Below, one piece after another: positions 23,580-32,175 of a stretch of DNA of 64,000 bases. Position 1 is the first letter of the stretch. Each line of letters begins with the position of its first letter. The stretch comes from SZUA-36 sp963759155. GTDB lineage: Bacteria > Pseudomonadota > Gammaproteobacteria > Xanthomonadales > SZUA-36. Made by a program: the position numbers and the translations under genes. The notes under the pieces were generated by a model, which worked only from the letters and a program-made list of their open reading frames with translations, was not told where the DNA came from and made no database searches. The stretch covers positions 124,001 through 188,000 of the forward strand of contig CAVWXX010000017.1 in assembly GCA_963759155.1 (NCBI GenBank). Reading direction: 5' to 3'.

Positions 23580-25408
23580 TATTTGTGAAACCGTGTATTT
23601 TCGCGCATGACCGCTTCGAGCACATCGCTATTGAACTGCGGTTCATCCAGCAAGCGATAATCACCGTCGCGTACTTCATAGGTGCCATTTGGAAATGTTA
23701 CGGTGATCTGTCCAGGCTCCAGAACAGCATAGTTGTAATAGCTGCCTGCGATCATCCAGTCCCACCCGGGACCGTCAAATAAATCCACCCCGCTGGCGTA
23801 ATCAGAATAATCATTGGTGCACGCCAGCAAGCGCCGCATCAGGGTCGGAGACACATCGTAATGTGAAGTTCTATGCGAAAGTTCTTGAGGTGCTACTCCC
23901 GGCCAACTCAGTAACATCGGCACGCCAAGTTGCTGCCGGGAATAGGCTGATCCATGCCCCTGCAGACCGTTGCCGTTTTCATTGAACTCCTCACCGTGGT
24001 CGGAGGAAATCATGACCACCGTATTGTCCGATAAACCCCGGCTCTCAAGGTCATCGAGAACCTGGCCAATCAGTTCATCGACAAACATGACTGAAGTTTT
24101 ATAGTCTTTAAACTCATCCGGCAATGGGTCTTCCGGGTCGCTTGAAACACGACCGGCATACTCCGGCGGAAAGGTTTGTTCGTTGACGGCATCGTAGAAA
24201 AGAAAACCAAAAAATGACCGGTCAGGATCACGCTGATCAAGCCAAGAGAACCAATCAGTTGTCATGATCCTGTCACGCTCCCACGGCGTAGCATCAACCG
24301 GTTCTGTCTCGATACGCAGATTGGCTATATTGGCAAATGCGGTCCGGTCAAGCGTCACGGGACGGTACATATTGGAACTGCTGAACAGACCAAACTGGTA
24401 ATCAGCCGTCATCAACTGGTCCATTAACACCGGTGGTTTTTGCAGGGCTTCAAAGCTGTCAAAATATCCGGGAGGTAAACCGTAAAACAGGCTGAACGCC
24501 CCCATCCGCGAAGAGTTGCCACCGCTGAAGTGGTTGATAAAACGGCTTGCCCTTTGAGTTGCAAACTGGTCCAGATTCGGTGTGAAACCTTTCTCCAGCA
24601 AATCACTCCGCATGGCATCCACGAGGATAATCACCAGGTTAAGCGGCTCTGATGGTGAACACTGTAATGGTGCAAGCGGGTAGTTCAGCTTGGCAGCACC
24701 CGCCTGGTCAAGACGACCTGCCATTCTGTTTGCCAACTGGCGCTCCCTACTCTGGCTGATATCAACCAGGCCATAGCGCACGAGGAGTTTTTTGGCCGTA
24801 AACCCCCGCTGTACCGGCAATTGCTGCGCCATGCTGGTAACCGGCACAAAATAACTCGCATCGGCCCAGGCGTATATGCTTTGTGCAACCACGAAGCAGA
24901 CCGCAATCAACGTGCCCAACACACGCCCACCATGCGCGGGTGCGGATACAACCCAGGACCATATCCTGCCCGCCAGCAGTGTTTCGAACACCAATGCGAT
25001 AAAAAACATGACAGCGGTGAAAATCAAACTGGATGAACCCAGGATTTTGAGTGTCAGGATATTGATATGAAATCGGCTCTGCGACCATAACAGGCTATCG
25101 AGCAAAATCACGGCGATCATCAACGCCATCAGTAAAACAGCAAATGCTTTACACCATCCCAGCGAAGGCCGCAGAAGGATGACCGGCGAAACCACAATCA
25201 GCAATGGTAACAGGGCCAGCCAACTGTGGTGACTGATGTAAATTGTCACGAGATAAACCCAGGCCAGTGCAGAAGAACCGTCGGGGCCTCCACTCAAATA
25301 GCGAAGACCAATCAGACCAAAAACGATGGCATTGGCCATGGCGAACCAGCCCAGCCATCGGAATAACAGTTTTCGGTTGTTTGTGTCCGGAACTGGTGTA
25401 CCAGGCAT
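23579..25408 (-). CDS. YejM/PbgA-like membrane sulfatase-fold protein
   Basis: The start at 25408 (MPGTPVPDTNN) follows the previous stop by five bases and has AAAGGG upstream; an earlier ATG at 25447 would overlap. The product is about 609 residues. Five N-terminal helices (DUF3413-like, about 20-190) are followed by a periplasmic alkaline-phosphatase/sulfatase fold with LVDAMRSDLL, GNSSRMGAFSLFYGLPP and SSDHGEEFNENG. The family includes YejM/PbgA/LapC, which senses LPS, and related phosphoethanolamine-type transferases. In this AEP operon either an LPS-control role or an AEP-transferase role is possible. The metal-site residues that can be seen (DHGEE) favour retained catalytic ability. Confidence 0.82.
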   Translation of the reverse strand: MPGTPVPDTNNRKLLFRWLGWFAMANAIVFGLIGLRYLSGGPDGSSALAWVYLVTIYISHHSWLALLPLLIVVSPVILLRPSLGWCKAFAVLLMALMIAVILLDSLLWSQSRFHINILTLKILGSSSLIFTAVMFFIALVFETLLAGRIWSWVVSAPAHGGRVLGTLIAVCFVVAQSIYAWADASYFVPVTSMAQQLPVQRGFTAKKLLVRYGLVDISQSRERQLANRMAGRLDQAGAAKLNYPLAPLQCSPSEPLNLVIILVDAMRSDLLEKGFTPNLDQFATQRASRFINHFSGGNSSRMGAFSLFYGLPPGYFDSFEALQKPPVLMDQLMTADYQFGLFSSSNMYRPVTLDRTAFANIANLRIETEPVDATPWERDRIMTTDWFSWLDQRDPDRSFFGFLFYDAVNEQTFPPEYAGRVSSDPEDPLPDEFKDYKTSVMFVDELIGQVLDDLESRGLSDNTVVMISSDHGEEFNENGNGLQGHGSAYSRQQLGVPMLLSWPGVAPQELSHRTSHYDVSPTLMRRLLACTNDYSDYASGVDLFDGPGWDWMIAGSYYNYAVLEPGQITVTFPNGTYEVRDGDYRLLDEPQFNSDVLEAVMRENTRFHK

Positions 25409-25412
25409 ACGC

Positions 25413-26585
25413 CTACCCTTTGGCTTGACGTTCAGCCGCTTTCTCATCGGCCAGCCGTGCTATTTCAGCCGCCCCGAGCTGGATACTGTTACCTATGTTA
25501 AAGACCATCTCAGAGCGCAATTTCTGCATACGCAACCTGAAGCTCTCCTGGTCTTGCAGCAATCGGTCGATCTTTTGCGGAACCTCATCCAGCGCTTTTG
25601 GCGAAACGATATCACCGGCCAGCTCACGGAATGCGGCTTCCTGTGGTTCGATTTCCAGCAATTCCCAGTCCGGGTTTCGGATCCGGCGCGGCAGGTCAAT
25701 AAAAAGCACTGGCTTTTCCAACCCGAGGGCATATTCGATTGCCATCGCCGACCAATCGGAAATCAGGATATCAGAGCGAAATAGGCTATCGCTTTCACTC
25801 ATCTGATCCTGGTATTCAAAATGATCGTGATCACCGTATTTGTTTCTTAGCGTCTCGATCACTTCCGGTGTCAGTTTCAAGGTCTGGTGATGTGGCCTGA
25901 CGATGACATGAAGACCCGCGTCCAGTAATAAACCGGTCAACTCATCACCACAGGTATTGAAGATGGACTGCTCACCCCAGGTTGGGGCGATCAAAACGGT
26001 GGTGATGCCGGAATCTGCCGCCTGCGTCGCACTCAACTGATAAGACATGGCAACAACCAGCAGGTTTTCCAGACGCGGGTGTCCGTATTCAAACAGGTTC
26101 CTGGGTTTGAGACCCTGAAGCGACTCGCGCTTGCGCAACTCATTCACATGGTGCGGGCCAACGCAAAACAGGCTGTCGTAGGCGTCATAGGAGTTGGCGT
26201 GATCCACCATATGGGTGCTGCCCAGTGAATGGAACAGGTAGACATAGTGAACGGGATTTATCGACTTCTTCAGTTGAAGGTTATCGAGATCCATCATGGT
26301 CATCACGACCACATCAGCCTTTTGAAAATTGAAATGCAGGGTCAGAAACAGCCCTTCCGGAATACAGATGGCCTTGAACAAATCGTGGTGATGACCGAGT
26401 CCCGGGTCGTTCAGGTCTGAGGTAACATAGGTTACCTTGTGTTTCAGTTCCTCATTGAGAACCGTGATCAACGGCTCAAAATAATGCCAGTCCTGACCGC
26501 TTTCGGAATAAATGACAATATTGCGCCAATCCGCAGCTAATTTGCGGTATTCACGCCATGCAGAAAAGCCGTTAAGAAGCCCCAT
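25413..26585 (-). CDS. CDP-glycerol glycerophosphotransferase family protein (TagF-like)
   Basis: The ATG at 26585 is chosen; the frame opens further upstream (26684) only by overlapping the small membrane gene. The product is about 390 residues. A GT-B-like layout is seen, with an N-terminal domain around residues 20-200 (IVIYSESGQDWHYFEPL; LFHSLGSTHM). The C-terminal nucleotide-binding domain contains ITTVLIAPTWGEQS, IVRPHHQ, and the motif LISDWSAMAIEYALGLEKPV. Family enzymes move polyol-phosphate units from CDP donors. Its place among AEP genes suggests it could transfer a CMP-activated phosphonate or glycerol phosphate. Confidence 0.85.
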   Translation of the reverse strand: MGLLNGFSAWREYRKLAADWRNIVIYSESGQDWHYFEPLITVLNEELKHKVTYVTSDLNDPGLGHHHDLFKAICIPEGLFLTLHFNFQKADVVVMTMMDLDNLQLKKSINPVHYVYLFHSLGSTHMVDHANSYDAYDSLFCVGPHHVNELRKRESLQGLKPRNLFEYGHPRLENLLVVAMSYQLSATQAADSGITTVLIAPTWGEQSIFNTCGDELTGLLLDAGLHVIVRPHHQTLKLTPEVIETLRNKYGDHDHFEYQDQMSESDSLFRSDILISDWSAMAIEYALGLEKPVLFIDLPRRIRNPDWELLEIEPQEAAFRELAGDIVSPKALDEVPQKIDRLLQDQESFRLRMQKLRSEMVFNIGNSIQLGAAEIARLADEKAAERQAKG

Positions 26586-26817
26586 CGTCAGCATCTGTTT
26601 CGGCAGGTTTGCGCTTGAAAAACGCCTTGATACGGTACCAGTAAGTCTTGATGGCAAGCGCCAATGAAGCGAAGAGACCCACAATGGCTGATATGAGCAT
26701 ACTCCCCGTCGTCGGATCCAGGTAAGCGAGCGCTGATAAAGGCGTCAACAGCAATGCGATAGAAACGACAACCAGCAGTCGCGGTTTACGCGGATATTGT
26801 CTACTGTGCTTTTTCAT
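26572..26817 (-). CDS. Small membrane protein with YLDPTTGS motif
   Basis: The start at 26817 shares a base with the upstream stop (TGATG). The gene encodes 81 residues. A hydrophobic N-terminal segment ends ALA and could be a signal or first helix. YLDPTTGSML and a second helix (ISAIVGLFASLALAI) follow, then a basic tail KTYWYRIKAFFKRK. The YLDPGTGS-type motif is common to small membrane proteins in polysaccharide and CDP-glycerol loci, whose role is unknown. Overlap with both neighbours shows tight operon packing and translational coupling. Confidence 0.75.
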   Translation of the reverse strand: MKKHSRQYPRKPRLLVVVSIALLLTPLSALAYLDPTTGSMLISAIVGLFASLALAIKTYWYRIKAFFKRKPAETDADDGAS

Positions 26818-27902
26818 CAATTCTCTGTTCCTGCGATGACCGATCGAAGCGCCTGTTCCAACCGGGCCATGTCGTAATCACTTATCTCACCCATGGTTGA
26901 CACCCTGAACAACCGCGATGCGAGGTCACCCTGACCAGCATAGATAACAAACCCCTGTTGTTTCAAACCATCGTGTAACTGGTTGTAGGTCAATCCATCC
27001 GGCAGGTGATAGCTGCGCAGCACACAGGAACTGTCCCCGGCGGGCAGCCATTCCCTGACACCCAGGCTTTCACAGGTATCTGCCACACGTGCGGCCAGTT
27101 TACGGTAACGCAGACGCCGCGCCTCCCAACCGCCTTGTTTTCTGAGCTCTTTCAACGCCTGGGCTAGCCCAAGCATGCCATTAACCGCAGGCGTATAGGG
27201 TGTCGATTGCCTGGCCTGGTGCTCTGCCCAGGCAGGCAGATGCAAACTCAGGCTGCGTGGCGCAATATCCTGTTTTAAGGCAGTTTGCCGGCAAAGAACC
27301 ATGGCCAGTCCGGGAATCCCATGCAAACACTTGTTGGCGGTTGCGGCGACGGCCAGTAAAGACGTATTGGAAAACGGGATGGATTCTGCGCCGAAACTGG
27401 AGACCGCATCCAGTAACAGGTGTACATTAAACTTCGCACACAAATCAGCTATTTCATCAACCCGGTTCAAACGTCCGGTAGTCGTTTCATGGTGCACGGC
27501 AGCAACATGTGAAAAGTCACCCGTCGCGAGCAAGTCAGCTAGTGCCTGCAGGTCGATGGGCTCACCCCAGGCTGCCTTTAACGCCCTGCTGCGGATGCCA
27601 TGAATACCGCAAATTTTGCTCAAGCGCTCGCCATAGACACCATTTTCAAGCACCAATACATACGCATCAGTTGGCACTAGAGATGCCATCATGGCTTCGA
27701 GGGCAAATGTGCCCGAACCACCGACCAAAACTGCAGCCCACACTGCGGGGTCACACTGGTAAACATCCAGCAGACCGCTAATCACTTTATCCTGCAGTTT
27801 AAAATACTCGGGTTCACGGTGGCATAAATCCACGCGTGCTACCGCTTTGCGTACGCTTTCGCTTAAGGAAACAGGGCCTGGATTAAGAAGAATGGGTCTC
27901 AC
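26817..27902 (-). CDS. phnW: 2-aminoethylphosphonate transaminase-type enzyme
   Basis: This 361-residue class V PLP aminotransferase begins LLNPGPVSLSESVRKAV, then DLCHREPEY, VLVGGSGTFALEAM, HHETTTGRLN and LLLDAVSSFGAE. The Schiff-base lysine is in ATANKCLHGIPG (about K191). These motifs are those of PhnW, which interconverts phosphonoacetaldehyde and 2-aminoethylphosphonate. Degradative phnW sits with phnX or phnAY, but here it sits with PEP mutase and phosphonopyruvate decarboxylase. The biosynthetic direction is therefore inferred: phosphonoacetaldehyde to AEP. Confidence 0.9.
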   Translation of the reverse strand: MRPILLNPGPVSLSESVRKAVARVDLCHREPEYFKLQDKVISGLLDVYQCDPAVWAAVLVGGSGTFALEAMMASLVPTDAYVLVLENGVYGERLSKICGIHGIRSRALKAAWGEPIDLQALADLLATGDFSHVAAVHHETTTGRLNRVDEIADLCAKFNVHLLLDAVSSFGAESIPFSNTSLLAVAATANKCLHGIPGLAMVLCRQTALKQDIAPRSLSLHLPAWAEHQARQSTPYTPAVNGMLGLAQALKELRKQGGWEARRLRYRKLAARVADTCESLGVREWLPAGDSSCVLRSYHLPDGLTYNQLHDGLKQQGFVIYAGQGDLASRLFRVSTMGEISDYDMARLEQALRSVIAGTEN

Positions 27903-27947
27903 TTGAATTTCCTGATTAAGACAAAATCACGATGGTATAACCGGTGA

Positions 27948-28547
27948 CTAGTGACCGTGGCTCACAACCCACAACCAGATACCACAGCTCAATAGATAGA
28001 GTGAAATGGGTAATTCGCCATTACGGATCAGTGACTGGTAGGTATCCCAGCCACTGGCTTTCAAATCCGACCAGCGAACACGTCCGGGGATAATCGCGCG
28101 GATATTCTTACTCCATGCACGCCAGTCATCTCCAAAAATATTTTCCAGCTTGCTGTCTTCATAGGCGATCGCCGCCGGATACCAGATAAGAAAAAACAGG
28201 ACCACGACAGCTGCTACATACAGATTGGCAGACGCAATGGTGAAGCCAATTAAAATGATGAAGTTACCCAGGTACAAGGGGTGACGGACCAGGGAATAAG
28301 GCCCGGTTGAAGCCAGTTGCTTGTTCTTGAAAATATACCCGGCCGCATAGATACGAAAAACCTGACCCACCACGACGAGCGCAAGCCCGATCGACACGGT
28401 GCCGATGTCCGGGTTTGCAAAATGTGCGCAGACGGCGACCAGTAGCAGGCCAATGCCCTGACGCAGTAACTCGTTGAAGCGAATACGATCAAACCAACCC
28501 AGTAAGCCAGTTCGTTTTCCCATCATGTTTATTCGGTCTTTGACCAT
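27948..28547 (-). CDS. Isoprenylcysteine/phospholipid methyltransferase-like membrane protein
   Basis: This is a 199-residue protein with about five helices. The C-terminal block GPYSLVRHPLYLGNFIILIG, followed by YEDSKLENIFGDDWRAWSKN, is the ICMT/PEMT SAM-binding signature (RHPxY...E...F...Y/W). GGGAG lies before the ATG. Such enzymes methylate membrane-embedded carboxyl or amine groups. Because it lies between phosphonopyruvate decarboxylase and phnW, N-methylation of AEP head groups or methylation of a carrier lipid is conceivable, but nothing in the sequence fixes the substrate. Confidence 0.8.
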   Translation of the reverse strand: MVKDRINMMGKRTGLLGWFDRIRFNELLRQGIGLLLVAVCAHFANPDIGTVSIGLALVVVGQVFRIYAAGYIFKNKQLASTGPYSLVRHPLYLGNFIILIGFTIASANLYVAAVVVLFFLIWYPAAIAYEDSKLENIFGDDWRAWSKNIRAIIPGRVRWSDLKASGWDTYQSLIRNGELPISLYLLSCGIWLWVVSHGH

Positions 28548-28645
28548 TTGAAACTCCCGATTAATACGCGCAGATTTTACTTGATTTCAGCCCGTGATAT
28601 GAGTGTTTTATCGGTTGGGCGATTCAGAGAGTATGTCAGGTGATG

Positions 28646-29809
28646 TTATTGCGATAATATCCAGGCCGTGCTCACACCGATATGCTGCATCAGACGCCGC
28701 GCAACCTGCCTGGGTTTGACCGCTGGACGTGGTAACCCTTCAGGGACACCCTGCCGGGTTTCGACCCGCATAAAGGCCGGCGCCTTCGCCTGTAAAAACC
28801 TTCTAACACTGCCACCATCCCCCGACGCCTGTAAGACGCTGTGATAACCACAGGCCATGGCTACCGCGGGAAAATCCACCGCGGAACTGACCGTTGCCTG
28901 GCCACCGGTCGACTCATGGACATGGTTATCCAGCAACAAATGATAGAAATTATCACCTGCATAGGCCGCTACCGTCGCCATATTACCCATGCGCATCAAT
29001 ACGGCACCATCACCATCAATAACAATGACCTTTTTATCCGGTCTGACCAGTGAAAGACCCAGGCCGAATGAGGCTGCGCAGCCCATTGAACCAACCATAT
29101 AAAGTTGATTTGGGCGATCCTCTACCGCGTATAACTCGCGCCCGTTAAAACCGGTTGAGGCGATCAGAATGGTATCTGCGGTACTGCTTTCGTTCACTAA
29201 CTGCGTTAGTACATCCTGTCGTGCAGGCGGTTCCCCTGCGGCATCACCGACCCCGCCAGCCTTCACCTGGTCCCGTTTATCCGGAGCACGGGTCTGCGGC
29301 AGGGGAAAAGGCGCCACCATACCCTTCTTCATGATCAAGGCGTAAGGTCTGCCGGTGGAATCCATGTGATCAATGGCTTGTTGCAAAACCGGCGCCACGT
29401 CTTCCTCACGATCCGGAAACCAACGCCAGGGAATTCGCATGGTGTCCAGAAGGTTCGTTGTGATTTCCCCCATCAACGCATGTTGCGGTTCATCCGGCTT
29501 ACCCGGTTCCCCACGCAAGGTAACGATAAGAAGTATCGGAATCTGAAACACATGGTTCAATGAGGTCAACGGACTGACAGCATTGCCCAGGCCGGAATTC
29601 TGCATCATCGCGACTGCCCGGTGCCCGCCCAGTGCCGCACCGGTGGCCGTTGCGACCGCGTCACCCTCATTGGCAGATGAGATATAGGTCAGATCAGCGT
29701 CACCGATGGTGTAATTGATAAAAGGCGTCAGAAAAGAACAGGGGACACCTGCCCAGACATCAAACCCAAGGCGCTTGGCCGGGCCGACAAATTGACTTGC
29801 TTCGATCAC
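28646..29809 (-). CDS. aepY: Phosphonopyruvate decarboxylase
   Basis: The GTG at 29809, two bases after the rhodanese stop, is preferred as start; the frame extends upstream only within that gene. The product is about 387 residues. The N-terminal half carries the pyrimidine-binding ThDP domain (GVPCSFLTPFINY; SANEGDAVATATGAALGG with the catalytic Glu). The C-terminal half holds the ThDP/Mg motif GDGAVLMRMGNMATVA through DNHVHESTGGQ. It decarboxylates phosphonopyruvate to phosphonoacetaldehyde, the step that pulls the unfavourable PEP mutase reaction forward. Length and motif order match the family. A weakly conserved Pro/Lys-rich linker (about 185-215) joins the domains. Confidence 0.92.
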   Translation of the reverse strand: MIEASQFVGPAKRLGFDVWAGVPCSFLTPFINYTIGDADLTYISSANEGDAVATATGAALGGHRAVAMMQNSGLGNAVSPLTSLNHVFQIPILLIVTLRGEPGKPDEPQHALMGEITTNLLDTMRIPWRWFPDREEDVAPVLQQAIDHMDSTGRPYALIMKKGMVAPFPLPQTRAPDKRDQVKAGGVGDAAGEPPARQDVLTQLVNESSTADTILIASTGFNGRELYAVEDRPNQLYMVGSMGCAASFGLGLSLVRPDKKVIVIDGDGAVLMRMGNMATVAAYAGDNFYHLLLDNHVHESTGGQATVSSAVDFPAVAMACGYHSVLQASGDGGSVRRFLQAKAPAFMRVETRQGVPEGLPRPAVKPRQVARRLMQHIGVSTAWILSQ

Positions 29810-29811
29810 AA

Positions 29812-30453
29812 TTATTTCACCGTTGTCAGCCCCAGCGCCTCCCAGTTTTGCATACCGCCGCGATACCATTTGATCTTATTGGCGGGGTAACCGTATTTCA
29901 GCAGCGTCATGATGTTCCTGGGAGACTGGCCACACCACATACCATTGCAGAACAGGACCAGTGTTTTCACTTCAGAATAATTCCACAACTCATCCTCATC
30001 AATTGCCCCAAAGCGGTCTTCGAGAATGCCGGCGATGGTGATCGGGTTGGATGTATCCTCATTTAACAGGGTCCAGGGTATGTTAACTGAACCCGGAATG
30101 GTGCCCTTGGCCACCCAGTCGGGTGTGCGTGAGTCGATGACCAGCACCTTACTGCCGGGTTTTCCCGCCGCTACGAGGTAGTCGAGCATTTCCAGTTCAC
30201 CAATAGTTTGCACGCCAGGCGCCAACTCGATGGGCCTGATGCAAAAGGGGGGACAAGGACGGGAAGTCAGGGCGTAATCGTCAGTGATGGTGTTTTTATT
30301 GTCCTGATTTCGCTCGATGAGGACCGGTTTACCTTTGTGGTTAACCTCCACTGAAGACATTTCCGGGGTGATACCTACCGGTTCGGCCATCACTAAAGAA
30401 CTGTGAAGAAATATAAGTGCTAAAAAGCATCCCATGCCAAGTCGTGTGTTCAT
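29812..30453 (-). CDS. Exported rhodanese-domain protein
   Basis: The ATG at 30453 has GGGAG seven bases upstream and places a signal peptide at the N-terminus (MNTRLGMGCFLALIF, ending VMA). The mature part of about 190 residues contains one rhodanese domain: LVIDSRTPDWVAKGTIPGS, then VLFCNGMWCGQSPRN with the active-site Cys in CNGMWCG. RPCPPFCIRP upstream adds a Cys pair. A periplasmic sulfurtransferase or thiol-binding role is likely. Its position between pepM and the decarboxylase is unusual for phosphonate operons. Confidence 0.82.
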   Translation of the reverse strand: MNTRLGMGCFLALIFLHSSLVMAEPVGITPEMSSVEVNHKGKPVLIERNQDNKNTITDDYALTSRPCPPFCIRPIELAPGVQTIGELEMLDYLVAAGKPGSKVLVIDSRTPDWVAKGTIPGSVNIPWTLLNEDTSNPITIAGILEDRFGAIDEDELWNYSEVKTLVLFCNGMWCGQSPRNIMTLLKYGYPANKIKWYRGGMQNWEALGLTTVK

Positions 30454-30529
30454 CGTCATACTCCCATTCATTGAAAACAAATTCGTGCTTGCGCCAGTGC
30501 CAGGTTTCGCTCAACCAGCCGCTGGCAAA

Positions 30530-32162
30530 CTATCCATCCCGTGTATGTTCAAATGCACCTGCGCGCTCAAGGTCAGCCAGGTTATTGATATCCATCCAGT
30601 GTCCGTTTACATACTGCACCTGTGGTGCACGCCCATCCTTGATCAACTGGTTGAGCAAGTCCGGCATACCCATGGTATTGAAGTCCTTATCCTGCTTCAG
30701 TGTCGCTAGTGCCGCGCGCAAATACCCAGCACCCTTACCCGCTACCCGCATCATGCCTATCCAGCGACCATCCGCCTGCCTGCCCTCAATTTCGGACTCC
30801 CTGGCAACCTGGTCCAGGACAACTTTCTGCTGGTACATGGCGCGATTATCCGGTGCGGAGCAATAGGCCAGGTCATTGGAATCTCCAACCACGTTTGAAA
30901 GCACCGAGGAATCAACGGCTACCAAAAGTTCGGCATCCCAGTCGAGCAGGTTGTGCAACATGTATGACCGGAACAGCAGGTCACCATAGATAATCACCGT
31001 GTCAGTGGTTAAGTGATCCATTGCACAGCTCAGCGAAACCAGTTCACCGCTTTTTTCCCAATCATCGTTGACCAGGATATTCACACCCTGCACATCAATG
31101 GCATCGTGGCGGTAACCGGCCACCACGGTAATATCGTTGACACCCTGCTTTTTGAACTTGTCGATCTGACGTCTCAATAAAGGCACGCCTGCAACCGGCA
31201 GCATCACTTTTGGCCGTTCATGTGTCAGGTCATCCATGCCATGGCCCCGCGAGGCCGCCAGCGTGATCGCTGAGGCCGGGTGGCTTCCGCCACGGGCATA
31301 GCGCTTTTCTGCCTCCAGGAGCTCATCAGCGCCCTGTAAGCGGAATATTTCGGGCACCGTGGCAATACGCCCTTCGCATTCAACCAGTGAGCGTGTTTTA
31401 TGGATATTCGCAGCCGTGGCCTGCATGGCGGAAATACAGGTACGTATCATGTGATTGGCCCAGATCACCAGCTCTATGCCCGCCTTCTCAAACACCTCGG
31501 TCGGCGTCGCATAATATTTTGTGGGAACAATCACCACCGGGCAACGGTTCGCCCACTCTTCAACAAAACCCAGCACCTGGTCCGGTTGACTGTGTTTGCT
31601 GTGCATCAAAATGGCATCGGCGCCTGCGGCATGATAGGCCTCTGCACGTTTTAAAGCCTCATCCAGACCCCAACCGGCAATAAAAGCCTCTACCCTTGCC
31701 ACGATACAGAAATCATCATCGACCTGGGAATCCTTACCGGCCTGGATTTTGCCGCAAAAGGTCTGAATATCCTCCAGCGGTTGTGCTTCACCCTGGATAA
31801 AACTATTGGTCTTGGGAAACAACTTGTCTTCAATACAAACACCGCCGACACCAATCTGACCCAGTTTTCGCACCAGCCTGCGCATATTATTAAAATCACC
31901 ATAGCCGGTATCACCATCCAGCAAGATGGGAATAGCTGGTGACATCGGTCATAAACTCCAGTTGCTCTACCACCTGGGTCCAGGAGAGCTCATTATTGTC
32001 ACGAACCGCCTGCTGGGCAGACAGGGCCAGGCCGGAGCCCCAGATACCCTTGAACCCGGCTTCTTCAACAATACGTGCAGACAAGCCGTTATGCGCCTCG
32101 AGGATAAAATCCGTATGACCCGAGTTCAGCAGATTTCTCAGTTGTGTTGTCTTTTGCAGCAT
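30530..32162 (-). pseudogene. pepM: PEP mutase fused to nucleotidyltransferase, one apparent frameshift
   Basis: The first frame (32162-31911) encodes the PEP mutase N-terminus: LRNLLNSGHTDFILEAHNGL through SWTQVVEQLEFMTDVTS. One surplus base near 31934 shifts the frame, and homology continues as IPILLDGDTGYGDFNN and the catalytic EDKLFPKTNSF. The mutase domain ends near residue 300. A second domain follows: ASAITLAASRGHGMD, ERPKVMLPVAGVPLL, and VVAGYRHDAIDV, a sugar/CTP-type nucleotidyltransferase. Such pepM-NTP transferase fusions are known. The protein would convert PEP to phosphonopyruvate and may activate a later phosphonate with a nucleotide. Removal of one base restores about 543 residues. 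An inactivating mutation or a sequencing error are both possible. Confidence 0.88.
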
Positions 32163-32175
32163 GTCTATTTCCGGG

